A stretch of DNA of 64,000 nt from Psychrobacter ciconiae (GTDB taxonomy: Bacteria > Pseudomonadota > Gammaproteobacteria > Pseudomonadales > Moraxellaceae). The stretch covers positions 1,798,001 through 1,862,000 of the forward strand of contig NZ_CAJGYV010000001.1 of the NCBI RefSeq assembly GCF_904846055.1, written 5' to 3'. Position 1 is the stretch's first letter. Each line of letters opens with the position of its first letter. Of this stretch, positions 26,753 through 36,269 are shown in pieces. The position numbers were made by a program, and so were the translations under genes. A model generated the notes under the pieces. That model was not told the DNA's origin and searched no databases. It worked only from the letters and a program-made list of their open reading frames with translations.

Positions 26753-27736
26753 TTACATCCAGTTGGTGGTGTTTTCTTTGGTTGCTGGATGATTTTCATA
26801 CCAGTGCTTAGCGATAGCGTCGCGGCGGCAAACCCAAACATCAGGCTTGCTGGTGATGTATTGTAAGAACTTTTTCAGGGCAGTGATACGGCCGGCACGA
26901 CCAATAATGCGGCAATGCAGACCAATGGTTAGCATTTTTGGCGTGTCTGCACCTTCTTCATAAAGCGTATCAAAGCTGTCTTTTAAATACTGATAAAACG
27001 GTTCGGCGTTGGTAAAGCCAGGGCTTGAAGAAAAACGCATGTCGTTGGTTTCAAGCGTATAAGGAATGACCAAGTGCGGCTTTCTGACGATGCTGCTGCC
27101 GTCTTCGACTTTGACATCAACCCAGTAAGGAAGTTCATCAGCGTACGAGTCTGAGTCATAAACATAGCCGCCTTGCTCAACGACAAGCTCGCGGGTGTTT
27201 GGGCTATCGCGACCCGTGTACCAGCCTAATGGCTGTTTGCCAAGCATGCGCTCAAAGATTTCAGTAGCGCGGCGCACGTGCTCGCGTTCGACCTCGCGGT
27301 ACATGTATTGATAAGTGATCCAGCGCAAACCATGGCTTGCAATTTCGTGACCGTCTTCTAAAACACGCTCAATGATGTGCGGCGTTTTTTCGGCAGCTGT
27401 GGCACAAGTAAAGGTCGTGATAGGCAAGCCATACTCTTTAAAGAGGTCTAGGATACGCCAAACCCCAACGCGACTGCCGTATTCAAAAGCAGACTCGATC
27501 GACTGGTGACGGTTGGTAAATTCAGGCGTCCCAAGTACATCGGATAAAAAGCGCTCAGACTGACCATCGCCGTGTAGGACGCTGTTTTCCGCGCCTTCTT
27601 CAATGTTTAAAACGAACTGAACGGCAATCTTTGCGCCGCCTGGCCAATTTGCTTTTGGTGGGTTGCCTGCATAGCCTTTTAAATCGCGAGGATAGGCATC
27701 GTGATCAAAGTCGCTAGTGATTTTTGGAGTGCTCAT
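26753..27736 (-). CDS. puuE: Allantoinase of polysaccharide-deacetylase type (PuuE)
   Basis: The 327-residue product has the NodB/polysaccharide deacetylase fold used by PuuE allantoinases rather than the classical dihydroorotase-like fold. Typical blocks are ITTFTCATAAEK, the metal-site region EIASHGLRWITYQYM and GWYTGRDSPNTRELV. It opens the allantoin ring to allantoate. AAGGA is 6 bases ahead of the ATG. It lies between puuD and allA on the same strand with separate spacers of about 490 and 300 bases, so it may have its own promoter. Confidence 0.93.
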   Translation of the reverse strand: MSTPKITSDFDHDAYPRDLKGYAGNPPKANWPGGAKIAVQFVLNIEEGAENSVLHGDGQSERFLSDVLGTPEFTNRHQSIESAFEYGSRVGVWRILDLFKEYGLPITTFTCATAAEKTPHIIERVLEDGHEIASHGLRWITYQYMYREVEREHVRRATEIFERMLGKQPLGWYTGRDSPNTRELVVEQGGYVYDSDSYADELPYWVDVKVEDGSSIVRKPHLVIPYTLETNDMRFSSSPGFTNAEPFYQYLKDSFDTLYEEGADTPKMLTIGLHCRIIGRAGRITALKKFLQYITSKPDVWVCRRDAIAKHWYENHPATKENTTNWM

Positions 27737-28223
27737 AAAAAATCCTTGAGGGTTGGTGGGAGACTCAATACTTATGTTTTAAAACTCAAATCCGATAACT
27801 TTTATTGTTATTGAGTCTAAATTTTGCAGCCAAGTCTATTTATTCAAATACTGAATGATAGGGTTTTCATTGCTGACTATGCCTTAGTCTGATAGTTAAG
27901 GCAAAACTGTTTGACTAACATGTTCGGAATTATAGCGATTGATTAGATATGGGGAAGCCCGACAACCGCGATGTAAATTATGATTTAGTAACGACACTAA
28001 TCAAATATGTAAAACGAATTGCAATTACTGTATGACGAACTTACGCTTTGGTCAAGTCAATTTTACATTAAATTTTAAAATGGGGTTAACCTATTGATAA
28101 TTAGAGTTTTTAACTTAATATGATTTTGCCAAAACCCTAATATTTAGCAAAAAAACCATCTATAAGCGTTAATAGCCGGCATAAAGCCAGCTATTAATAG
28201 CCATCAAGCGATACTAGATCAGA
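27737..28223. other. Spacer between puuD and puuE
   Basis: This 487-base AT-rich spacer holds no gene. Near 28169-28196 a stem (AATAGC-CGGC with GCC-GCTATT) lies just past the puuD stop. In the minus direction a T-run follows after about 22 bases, so it may act as a weak terminator. A half-site TTGACCAAA near 28045 resembles one arm of the RutR-type operator. Confidence 0.4.
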
Positions 28224-29498
28224 TTACAATCCTGAAGTGTAAGCAACGACTTGTTGACGTTCTTCATCCGTCATTTTAGTGATGTTGCCAAGCGGCATGT
28301 AGCTGCTTTGAACAGCGGTAACCACTTTTGCTTTATGAGCTTTCATGTCCTCAGGAGTTTGCAAGATGATTCCTGCAGGTGGCGCGGCAAAGCCTGCCTG
28401 AGTAGGCTGCGCGGCGTGGCAGGTGCTGCAACGCTCATGAACCACCGCCATGACGGCGTCGTCACCAGATGCGGCCACAGTTGTCGCTTCAGCAGTAGCT
28501 GAGTCACCGTCAGTGCTGCCAGCAACAGGAGCGGCTGACTGAACAGGAGACACAGGAGCAGGAGCGATAGGCGCAGGGCGCATTAAGAAAATCAGCACTA
28601 AGGTTAAAAGTGCAGGAACAATCAAGAACTGTGGCTTGAAATGACCCAAGTGTTTTTGGTTAAAGAAGTGACGCGTGATTGCAGTAATGATACCAACGAA
28701 GACCAGTACCATCCAGCCGCTAAGCCAGCTGCTGTTTGGTGAGTACATCATCGGGTAGTGGTTACTGATCATAGTGAAAATCAGTGGCAACGTGAAGTAG
28801 TTGTTCATTAGTGAACGGTTACGTGCCATCAACGCTAAGTTTGCAACATTTTCATCAGGCTTAACACCGCGGCGAACGCAATCAACAAGCGCGCGCTGAG
28901 CTGGCATAATTCCGAAGAATACGTTACCTGCCATAATGGTACCAAGAATCGCACCAACGTGGATAAAAGAAGCGCGGTCGCTGAACAACTGATAAGCGCC
29001 CCAAGTTGCAAGGATCATCAAGATAAAAATCGTGGCACTGAACGCCATCGCATTTTTACCAATGCGGCTACGAACGATGATTTCATAGATGGCATAGCTA
29101 CCACCTAAGAACAACAAGCTGGTAGCGATTGCCCCAAGGTTACTACCAAAATCAACCTTGTTCGGGTCGATCAAATAGGCAGTGGCGTTGGCGTAATAGA
29201 CAATCGTCAACATACACATACCAGTTAGCCACGTGGTATAAGCTTCCCACTTAAACCAATGTAGCGTTTTTGGCATTTCTTCAGGCTCAAGCTTATATTT
29301 GGCAATTTCATAGAAACCACCGCCGTGAACCGCCCAAAGATCCCCTGAAATACCTTTATCCGCCTTCCATTTGGGCGGCTTTTGCAGGCTCATGTCAAGC
29401 CAAACGAAGTAAAAAGATGCGCCAATCCAAGCTACACCAGCGATAACGTGGAACCAGCGAAAGAATAAGTTTAACCAATCGAGAATATATGCGCCCAT
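28224..29498 (-). CDS. puuD: Membrane urate hydroxylase with cytochrome c tail (PuuD)
   Basis: The 424-residue protein is a membrane-bound urate oxidase. Residues 1-320 contain about eight hydrophobic segments (start WLNLFFRWFHVIAGVAWIGASFYFVW). After a Pro/Ala-rich linker comes a cytochrome c domain with CSTCH at 357-361 and a YMPLGN Met ligand. PuuD oxidises urate to 5-hydroxyisourate and passes electrons through the heme to the respiratory chain rather than making H2O2. AAGGAC precedes the ATG. It sits between puuE and hiuH, and the chemistry continues with those gene products. Confidence 0.92.
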   Translation of the reverse strand: MGAYILDWLNLFFRWFHVIAGVAWIGASFYFVWLDMSLQKPPKWKADKGISGDLWAVHGGGFYEIAKYKLEPEEMPKTLHWFKWEAYTTWLTGMCMLTIVYYANATAYLIDPNKVDFGSNLGAIATSLLFLGGSYAIYEIIVRSRIGKNAMAFSATIFILMILATWGAYQLFSDRASFIHVGAILGTIMAGNVFFGIMPAQRALVDCVRRGVKPDENVANLALMARNRSLMNNYFTLPLIFTMISNHYPMMYSPNSSWLSGWMVLVFVGIITAITRHFFNQKHLGHFKPQFLIVPALLTLVLIFLMRPAPIAPAPVSPVQSAAPVAGSTDGDSATAEATTVAASGDDAVMAVVHERCSTCHAAQPTQAGFAAPPAGIILQTPEDMKAHKAKVVTAVQSSYMPLGNITKMTDEERQQVVAYTSGL

Positions 29499-29837
29499 GC
29501 AGCAAGTGTCCTTTTGTGTTGCTAGGTCGTGGTAAGTGATAACGGCAGCGACGCATCATGCAGCTATAACAATCATAGTCACATAATGAGACAAGCGGTT
29601 TGTTGCCGGCTTATTGTTATCTTGATCTTTGATCGCTTAACATCCGTATAAGTGATCGAACTTAAGTAAGAGCGCAATAAGCAATTTATTGAAGTTAAAC
29701 AATGAATTAAGACAAAGACTAAATTACCAGAACTAGCGGGTTGAAATGTTAATAGAAAATCAATGGCGGCTTTTAAGACCGGAGTTTGATTGCGATCTTT
29801 TCCAATCTTAAAAGCCTAAATATGAGCTTAAAGCCAA
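29499..29837. other. Spacer between hiuH and puuD
   Basis: This 339-base spacer has no gene. It holds an 11-base inverted repeat (listed separately) and probably the puuD promoter. Confidence 0.4.
29768..29816. repeat. Perfect 11-base inverted repeat downstream of hiuH
   Basis: GGCTTTTAAGA (29768-29778) pairs perfectly with TCTTAAAAGCC (29806-29816) over a 27-base loop. It lies just past the hiuH stop but has no T-run, so it may protect or stabilise the mRNA end. Confidence 0.55.
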
Positions 29838-30206
29838 TTACGATCCGCGGTAAGTGCCGTAACCATGAGCACTCAATAATAATGGCACATGGTAATGACT
29901 TTCGTCAGTCACTACAAAATCAATGATAACTTCTGGATAAAAGCCATTTAAATCCAGTGAATCAAAATAAGCTTTGGTGTCAAAAGTTAAAGTATAGCGA
30001 CCAGTGGTGATGTTGCGGCTGTCGCTATCCACTGACGATTCAAACGCCCAATCGGTTGGCGTTACGCGACCATCATCATTGGTCGTACCGCGAGCAAGCA
30101 ACGTGCCCTCACCGTTGTCATTGACACGGCGCAACGTCACGGCGATATTTGCCGCAGGCTTGCCAAGATGAGTATCTAAGATATGAGAAGATAGGGTGGC
30201 TGACAT
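29838..30206 (-). CDS. hiuH: 5-hydroxyisourate hydrolase
   Basis: The 122-residue transthyretin-like product has the N-terminal motif LSSHILDTHLGKPAANI and the invariant C-terminal YRGS, with a second His/Arg region in between. It hydrolyses 5-hydroxyisourate to OHCU, the step after PuuD. AAGGAAG precedes the ATG. It follows uraD on the same strand after about 60 bases, in step order for urate catabolism. Confidence 0.95.
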   Translation of the reverse strand: MSATLSSHILDTHLGKPAANIAVTLRRVNDNGEGTLLARGTTNDDGRVTPTDWAFESSVDSDSRNITTGRYTLTFDTKAYFDSLDLNGFYPEVIIDFVVTDESHYHVPLLLSAHGYGTYRGS

Positions 30207-30264
30207 AATGCTTCCTTGTTGTAGTCATGAATAAAAGGGAAATAACCGCTAAATCAGTAATGAG

Positions 30265-30786
30265 CTAGGCAAGATCAAACATCTTTTTAATGCGCAAACT
30301 GGTAATTTTATTTTGCTCAGCGGCGGCATTGGCAAGCTCAGTTTCACGGCTGTTTGGTAAGCGCGCGAGTAACAAATCAAGCATCTGCTGAGCACTTTTG
30401 CCAGTGGCGAACACAATAAAAATAAAACCAAACTTGTCTAAGTAGTCTTGGTTACCTTGGGCAAGCGCCTCTAAAACGCTGTCATCAGCTTCGCTTGCTC
30501 CTGACTGCTCATGGGCGGCGCTGGCTTGCGTGTTGCGATATTTTTCTTTTAAGGAATTGACGTTACCAATTTGTGGGTGACCCTCAAAGGCTTCCATTAA
30601 GTTGGCTTCAGATTTTGCCGCCTCATTCCAAGAGGCATCACTGCTGCTGAGCATCGCGTCGATATCTGCAAAAGGCTTTTTCGCGGCAAGCGATTTTGCC
30701 CAAGCCTCACTGGTACAGCAAGTCAATAGCTTCGCGGTAGCCTCGTCATTAGACAAATTATTAAATTGTTCCAGAGTAAAGCTCAT
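30265..30786 (-). CDS. uraD: OHCU decarboxylase
   Basis: The 173-residue all-helical product has the family motif FEGHPQIGNVNSLKEKY with the catalytic His and the EQSGASEAD...FIFIVFATGKSAQQ region. It converts OHCU to S-allantoin. AAGGATGTCGCC precedes the ATG. It is the first gene of the minus-strand urate block and faces the divergent TetR gene over a spacer with a palindromic operator, so its expression is probably set by that regulator. Confidence 0.94.
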   Translation of the reverse strand: MSFTLEQFNNLSNDEATAKLLTCCTSEAWAKSLAAKKPFADIDAMLSSSDASWNEAAKSEANLMEAFEGHPQIGNVNSLKEKYRNTQASAAHEQSGASEADDSVLEALAQGNQDYLDKFGFIFIVFATGKSAQQMLDLLLARLPNSRETELANAAAEQNKITSLRIKKMFDLA

Positions 30787-30907
30787 GGCGACATCCTTTT
30801 CTTTTAATGAACGCTTATGATTAAGCTAAAATCATCTCACAACCTTTTGTTGAGAAAATGATAGGAATCCCAATTAAATTGGTTTATGCTGTCTATTCTG
30901 CTAAAAC

Positions 30908-30923
30908 CTGACCATTTGGTCAA
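30908..30923. promoter_or_regulatory. RutR-type palindromic operator
   Basis: CTGACCATTTGGTCAA matches the known RutR consensus TTGACCAnnTGGTCAA at 13 or 14 of 14 fixed positions (one mismatch at the first base). It lies in the spacer between uraD and the divergent TetR-family gene, where it could control both. Whether this regulator binds it is not shown. Confidence 0.7.
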
Positions 30924-31034
30924 CTATTTTATGAAAAATATTTGTATTTGTCTTGCTTTATTCTAAAATTGTTTCAATATTTACCGCTTTTTTAAAATAT
31001 CGCTGCTAAGTTTTCTCAACCACAACAGATTGTT

Positions 31035-31688
31035 ATGATTCAAAAAGTCTCCAAAAGTGCTCATCAAGCCGCTCATCGCAGCCAGCAAGACATTCGTGCC
31101 CGCAACCAAGCCCTTATTTTAAGTGCCGCTGAAGAAGAGTTCGTGCTACAAAGCTATCGCGGCGCTACGATGCAGGGCATTGCCAACCGTGCTGGGCTCC
31201 CAAAAGCCAATATTCATTATTATTTTAAAAATAAAAAAAACTTATATAAAGCCGTTTTACGCTCCATTATCGAGGAGTGGAATGACGGTTTGGTGACGAT
31301 GACGGTGGATAGTGACCCCAAAACTGTCATCGAAAAATTTGTGCGAACCAAGTTAAAGCAAGCATTTGCGCATCCAAATCGGCATAAGCTGTTTGCGGTC
31401 GAGGTCATCGGCGGCGCGCCGCACCTTCATGATTTCATGTCGTCAACGATGAAAGACTGGGCGCTGGATAAAACCCAAGTCATGAAAGCTTGGTATGAGC
31501 AAGGCAAAATCGGTATCGACGACCCTTTGCAGCTGCTGATTTTGATTTGGGCAACCACACAGCGCTACGCTGAATTTGAAACGGAGGTCGTGGGTCTGCT
31601 TGGTAAGCGCACTTATGATGCTGAAGATGAAGTGCGCGCGGCTGAGTTTTTAGTGCCGTTTATCTTAAAAGGCTGCGGTTTTGAATAA
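31035..31688 (+). CDS. TetR-family regulator, RutR-like
   Basis: The 217-residue protein has an N-terminal TetR helix-turn-helix (MQGIANRAGLPKANIHYYFKNKKNLYKAVL) and a longer C-terminal ligand domain. RutR-like proteins respond to uracil or other purine/pyrimidine breakdown products. It is divergent from uraD with a RutR-type operator between, so it is the likely regulator of urate catabolism. No strong ribosome site precedes the ATG. Confidence 0.85.
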   Translation: MIQKVSKSAHQAAHRSQQDIRARNQALILSAAEEEFVLQSYRGATMQGIANRAGLPKANIHYYFKNKKNLYKAVLRSIIEEWNDGLVTMTVDSDPKTVIEKFVRTKLKQAFAHPNRHKLFAVEVIGGAPHLHDFMSSTMKDWALDKTQVMKAWYEQGKIGIDDPLQLLILIWATTQRYAEFETEVVGLLGKRTYDAEDEVRAAEFLVPFILKGCGFE

Positions 31689-31762
31689 TTCGGTTGTGCC
31701 ATGGGCGTGGTCATTATGACTTGTTTTTTGAGTTGGCGCTTGTGATTTCTTAAACGCTTGAG

Positions 31763-31800
31763 TCAGGGCTTAATTGGGCGCACTCTTAAGCCTGATTTCT
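31763..31800 (+). terminator. Possible terminator after the TetR gene
   Basis: TCAGGGCTTAA pairs with TTAAGCCTGA with one bulge around a 12-base loop, followed by TTTCT. The T-run is short, so the call is weak. The rest of the 348-base spacer to the receptor gene holds a duplicated TAAGCCTGA but no gene. Confidence 0.4.
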
Positions 31801-32036
31801 AAGCCTGACTTTTATGCGTGGTCATCCATTTATTACGCTGTCATTTTTAATTAAAAATAATTTGTTTCAATATTGCTAAATTCTCGCTGAGAAGTTATGA
31901 TAGCGCCAATTATTGAATGTAAATAGTTCTTATTTGCTTTTGTAATTACGTTTGTTTTATGTTTCTTAATGGCTAGCGCTCTGAGTAGAGGTAAAAGCGG
32001 TCAATTTTGGTATTAAGAATAGAGGGTGGCAAGGCA

Positions 32037-34088
32037 ATGCATAAGTTTTCAGGGCAATTGACAGTATTATCAGTGGGTGTTGTGGCAGTGCTTTGGTCGC
32101 AAGTGGCGGCAGCAGATGAGGTGATGCAAACCTCACTACAAAAAGTGGTGGTGACGGCAAATAAATCGGCGCGAAAAGAGGCGCAAGAAGAGACCATTTA
32201 TGTCGATGATTATGTGCCAGCGCAGCAAGCCAATCATCTAAGCGACTTTTTGGATACCGTTCCTGGAGTGACTGTGGGCGGTACATCAACGGTAAATCAG
32301 CGCATTCGCATTCGGGGTCTTGACGATACCAATTTAAAAGTTACCATCGATGGCGCGCGGCAAGAGGGTAAGCTGTTTTATCACATGGGCGATGTGACCA
32401 TCGATCCTGATTTGCTCAAGCAAGCTGAAGTGTCGGTGGGTAATAACTCAGTCACTTTGGGTAATGACGCGCTTGGCGGTGCGGTCGCCTTTAAAACAGT
32501 CGATGCCGCTGATTTATTGAAGCCTAATCAAAAGGTTGGTGCAAAGCTTCATGCCGGTTACGCAAGCAACAACGATGAGTGGCTGACTGCCGCTACCGTG
32601 TTTGCCGCGCCTACTGAGAATACCGACTTGTTGGCTTATTACGGTCGCCGCGACAGCAATTCAGGCGAAGACGGTCGCGGTCGGGAGCTGTTTGAAGACA
32701 GTAAAGGCGAAAATATCTTGCTAAAAGCAGGGGCATCGATTGCGGACGATCACCGTTTAGGCGCAAGCTTTAGCCGAACTGAAAAAACCGGAATCTTCCC
32801 TTTCCGCCCTGATTTTCCAAGTCGCTCTGAAGCGCCCATACCTCAAGAGGTTCGCCGCGACACGTATACGCTCGATTATAACTTTAATCCGATAAATCCT
32901 TTGTTTGATGTCACGGCGAATATTTATGAAACCAAAACGCGTATCTTACGTGACTCAGATTTTGATAAAAACCCTGGCTATGAGTTTGACGCGCAGGTAA
33001 AAACCACCGGCGGCAAAATTGAAAACGTCAGCGACATCGACAGCAGTTTTGGCACTCACCGCGTGATCAGTGGCATTGAGCACTATAAAAAGCAGTCAGA
33101 AATGTCCCGTGATTTTGCTAAAGGCAGCAGCGATCAGGCAAAAAATACGTCAATTTATTTAGAAGATCAATGGCGCAACGGCAAGCTGACCTTAACGCCT
33201 GGGGTGCGCTATGACCGTTATGAAGCGCCAAAGTTTATCGCCAATGGTAACACCTACAGCAACGTGGTGGGAGCACTTGCCGGTAGCTATGAGATCGCCC
33301 CAAGAACCCAAGTTTTTGCAAGCTATACTCAGTTGTTCAATGGTCCTGACTTAAGCCAAACGATTTTTAACTCTAATGGCGACAAAACGTTCGTTAACAA
33401 GGATTTGAAAGCCGAAAAAGGCGCAAATGCTGAAGTCGGTTTAGCAACCACCCTTCGTGGTCTCACAACGACGAATGACGCGCTACAACTCAGCGGCAAA
33501 TACTTTGAAACCGATATTGAAAACTTCATTCAGTTTGTTCGAAGCGGTGGAACGCGACCAGGGCTTGACTGCGATACAGGAGTGGCAGGAACGGCTGCTT
33601 CGCCAAAGCCTTGTCAAGGTGCTATTAACAGCAATGAAGACTACAAAATCAAAGGGGTAGAGCTTGCTGCTGATTACAAAATGGACAACTTTGGAATGGG
33701 GCTAAGCTACACCCGCGCGCGCAGCAAAGGTGACAAGACCGGCGATAGTATCCCGTCAGTGACCGGAGGTAGTGCCGACTCCGGCGACCGCTACATGGTG
33801 AATCTAAGCTACGAGCCAAACGAGATGCTTGATTTAGGTTGGCGCAGCACTTATGTGGCATCCATCACTGATAATCAGCAAAATACCAAGCCAAGCTATG
33901 ATGTTCATGATGTGTTTATGAGCTATTTTCCAAAGCAAATCGATGGGTTAAAAGCCACCGTTGGTCTTTATAATATCTTTGATGAAGCTTACGCAAGCCA
34001 CTCATCACGATTAAATATCGCCGATGATGCCGCTACAGATTTTGAAGCAGGTCGCAACTTAAAAGCATCATTGACTTATCAGTTTTAA
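32037..34088 (+). CDS. TonB-dependent outer membrane receptor
   Basis: The 683-residue protein has a signal peptide ending AAADE, a TonB-box-like stretch VVTANKS, a plug domain (DFLDTVPGVTVGGTSTVNQRIRIRGLDD) and a long barrel ending ASLTYQF with a terminal Phe. The pattern is close to hemoglobin/heme/siderophore receptors. It sits at the head of an iron-uptake island with PepSY, ABC and TonB genes. The ATG at 32037 is chosen because the signal peptide begins there; an upstream TTG is less likely. The exact ligand cannot be told. Confidence 0.88.
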   Translation: MHKFSGQLTVLSVGVVAVLWSQVAAADEVMQTSLQKVVVTANKSARKEAQEETIYVDDYVPAQQANHLSDFLDTVPGVTVGGTSTVNQRIRIRGLDDTNLKVTIDGARQEGKLFYHMGDVTIDPDLLKQAEVSVGNNSVTLGNDALGGAVAFKTVDAADLLKPNQKVGAKLHAGYASNNDEWLTAATVFAAPTENTDLLAYYGRRDSNSGEDGRGRELFEDSKGENILLKAGASIADDHRLGASFSRTEKTGIFPFRPDFPSRSEAPIPQEVRRDTYTLDYNFNPINPLFDVTANIYETKTRILRDSDFDKNPGYEFDAQVKTTGGKIENVSDIDSSFGTHRVISGIEHYKKQSEMSRDFAKGSSDQAKNTSIYLEDQWRNGKLTLTPGVRYDRYEAPKFIANGNTYSNVVGALAGSYEIAPRTQVFASYTQLFNGPDLSQTIFNSNGDKTFVNKDLKAEKGANAEVGLATTLRGLTTTNDALQLSGKYFETDIENFIQFVRSGGTRPGLDCDTGVAGTAASPKPCQGAINSNEDYKIKGVELAADYKMDNFGMGLSYTRARSKGDKTGDSIPSVTGGSADSGDRYMVNLSYEPNEMLDLGWRSTYVASITDNQQNTKPSYDVHDVFMSYFPKQIDGLKATVGLYNIFDEAYASHSSRLNIADDAATDFEAGRNLKASLTYQF

Positions 34089-34103
34089 ATTTTCAATACC
34101 ACT

Positions 34104-34137
34104 AAAAAGCCAGCTTGAGCGTTAAGCTGGCTTTTTT
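34104..34137 (+). terminator. Terminator after the TonB-dependent receptor
   Basis: AAAAAGCCAGCTT pairs with AAGCTGGCTTTTTT with a 7-base loop. Confidence 0.93.
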
Positions 34138-34182
34138 CTTGGATACCAAAACCCACCCCAAACTTTTTGCAGACCACAACTG

Positions 34183-35523
34183 ATGACAAAACTTCGCCAA
34201 TACTGTCTTTGGATTCACCGTTATACGGGGCTGATTATTGCCGCCTTTTTGATTTTGGCAGGGCTGACCGGCAGCTTGCTTGCTTTTCATGAGGACATCG
34301 ATGACGCTATTAATCATCGATTGACCAGTGTTACGGTCAAAGAATCAACGCTATTACCGATTGCCACACTTCATGATAACGTGGTGCAAACCTATCCCCA
34401 GTATAGCTTTTCAAGCTTGCCCGTGGCGATAGAAGCCGATAAGTCCGTCCTATTTTTGGTCGATCGGTCGCGTGATAAAAGCCAAGTAACGCCTTTATTT
34501 CAAGAGGTTTATGTCAATCCTTATTCAGGGGAGATCATCGGAACTCGCGATAAAGACACTTGGCAATGGCAAAACGTGATGTGGAAAGTGTTTTGGCTGC
34601 ACCGCGAGCTGCTACTTGGCCATATTGGTAAGCTGGTTTTGGGAGTTGTGGCGCTGATTTGGACGCTAAACTGCTTTATTGGTTTTTATTTGACCTTGCC
34701 AAGACCGACCAAAAAAAGCCCAAATCTCACCAAAAAACGCGCCTCAATGCTCAAGCGCTGGCTTCCGGCTTGGAAAATCCGCACCAAAACCAATACCTTT
34801 AAGCTCAATTACGACCTGCATCAAGCGTTTGGACTTTGGCTTTGGCTGCTGTTTTTTGTGATTGCGTGGTCGAGCGTGGGATTTAACCTCAAGCAAGTTT
34901 ATCAACCCGTAATGAAAGCCGCCATTGGACTTGAAGTAAACGGCAAGGATAAAAAAGCCGATAAAGCAAAACAGGCAGCGCAAAAGCAAAGCCCAAGCGA
35001 ACAAGCATTATTAAAAGCGATGCCAAATGACGGGGCAGCTTACACCGTCACCAAAGCTAATAGCATCGATTTTCTGAGTCAACAGGCGGTAATTGCTTCA
35101 AAAAATTATGGCGTTAATTTTCAAAAGCCATTAGGAATGCGCTGGGACAGTGAGGAGCAAGCTTGGCAACTGCGCTTTAAAACGGGTAAAGATGTGGGGC
35201 AAAAAGGCGGCGCGTCAAGCATTACCGTTGATGCCAAATCCGGTGCGGTTATTCGAACGCATTTTGGTAATGAAAGCTCGGCTGCCCAAAAAACCGACCA
35301 GTGGCTAAGCGCTCTGCATATGGGACATATTGGTGATGGGGTCGGGCAGTTACTTTATCAGATATTTTTAGCCATTACCGGACTTGCTTTGGCAATTGCT
35401 TCAGGGGCGGGGATTTACTTATGGTTTAAAGGTCGCAAGTCGCGGAAACTGGCGAAGCAAAAATCGCCCATTACGCCACCGTGTCCACAATCACCGGTCG
35501 TCCTGCGTGCTGCAAAACGGTAA
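34183..35523 (+). CDS. PepSY membrane protein, likely ferric reductase
   Basis: The 446-residue protein has an N-terminal membrane helix (YTGLIIAAFLILAGLTGSLLAF), a PepSY region, LHRELLLGHIGK, a long periplasmic part, and a closing LHMGHIGDGVGQLLYQIFLAITGLALAIASGAGIYLWF. Such PepSY-associated membrane proteins sit in siderophore gene clusters and are thought to reduce ferric siderophores in the periplasm. It follows the receptor after the terminator and its 3' end overlaps the minus-strand ATPase gene by 53 bases. The last 15 or so residues therefore may be incidental. Confidence 0.83.
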   Translation: MTKLRQYCLWIHRYTGLIIAAFLILAGLTGSLLAFHEDIDDAINHRLTSVTVKESTLLPIATLHDNVVQTYPQYSFSSLPVAIEADKSVLFLVDRSRDKSQVTPLFQEVYVNPYSGEIIGTRDKDTWQWQNVMWKVFWLHRELLLGHIGKLVLGVVALIWTLNCFIGFYLTLPRPTKKSPNLTKKRASMLKRWLPAWKIRTKTNTFKLNYDLHQAFGLWLWLLFFVIAWSSVGFNLKQVYQPVMKAAIGLEVNGKDKKADKAKQAAQKQSPSEQALLKAMPNDGAAYTVTKANSIDFLSQQAVIASKNYGVNFQKPLGMRWDSEEQAWQLRFKTGKDVGQKGGASSITVDAKSGAVIRTHFGNESSAAQKTDQWLSALHMGHIGDGVGQLLYQIFLAITGLALAIASGAGIYLWFKGRKSRKLAKQKSPITPPCPQSPVVLRAAKR

Positions 35524-36232
35524 CGTCAACGTTATAAAGCGCCTTGATGGTCTCATAAGTGATGACTTCGCTTGGTGCCCCAACTGCCATGATTTGACCG
35601 TCTTTCATAGCAACCACGGTATCGGCAAATTGCGCTGCTTGATTGATATCATGAAGCACGATAACGACCGTTTTTTGCTGATTTTGGCTCAATTCACGGA
35701 GCCTGCGCATCAATTTGCCCGTGTGGTACATATCAAGGTTATTGAGCGGCTCATCAAGCAAAATATAAGGCGTGTCTTGGCAAACAATCATCGCAATCAG
35801 CACGCGCTGACGTTGACCGCCTGACAGTGACGACAAAAAGCGCTCAGCAAGTGGCTCAAGCTCAAAGCGCTCAATCATCTCATGAACTTTTTGAAAATCA
35901 TCAGCGCAAGGCTTACCTTGATGATACGGATAACGACCAAACATCAAGAGCTCATGGACGCGAAGACGACCTTGAACGTGGTTTTCTTGGCTGAGCATGG
36001 CGACGGTCTTGGCAAGCGTTTTGGCGTCACAACTGCTGATGTCATGCTCACCAAAGCGAACGCTGCCAGACTGCAACGGCTCAAGCCGAGACATCAGCGA
36101 AAACAGCGTCGACTTGCCCGCGCCGTTAGGACCAATCAGAGCAATCACTTGCGCTTCTGGCAAAGTGACCTCAATGTCGTGTAAAATTTGGTGTTGACCA
36201 ATGTGGTACGAGATTTGCGAAAGCTCAATCAT
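35471..36232 (-). CDS. Siderophore ABC importer, ATPase
   Basis: The 253-residue ATPase has Walker A GPNGAGKST, LSGGQRQR and Walker B YILLDEPLNNLD. Of the FecE/FepC type, it resembles ATPases of catechol/citrate siderophore importers (VctC, YclP). It is the last gene of a four-gene operon (binding protein, two permeases, ATPase). It converges with, and overlaps, the PepSY gene. Confidence 0.9.
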   Translation of the reverse strand: MIELSQISYHIGQHQILHDIEVTLPEAQVIALIGPNGAGKSTLFSLMSRLEPLQSGSVRFGEHDISSCDAKTLAKTVAMLSQENHVQGRLRVHELLMFGRYPYHQGKPCADDFQKVHEMIERFELEPLAERFLSSLSGGQRQRVLIAMIVCQDTPYILLDEPLNNLDMYHTGKLMRRLRELSQNQQKTVVIVLHDINQAAQFADTVVAMKDGQIMAVGAPSEVITYETIKALYNVDVTVLQHAGRPVIVDTVA

Positions 36233-36269
36233 AACGGCACTTTTATCAAATTAAATAAATGGATAGCGA

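Noticed and set aside
35384..35824. 146-residue plus-strand frame past the PepSY gene
   Set aside because: It is mostly antisense to the siderophore ATPase gene.
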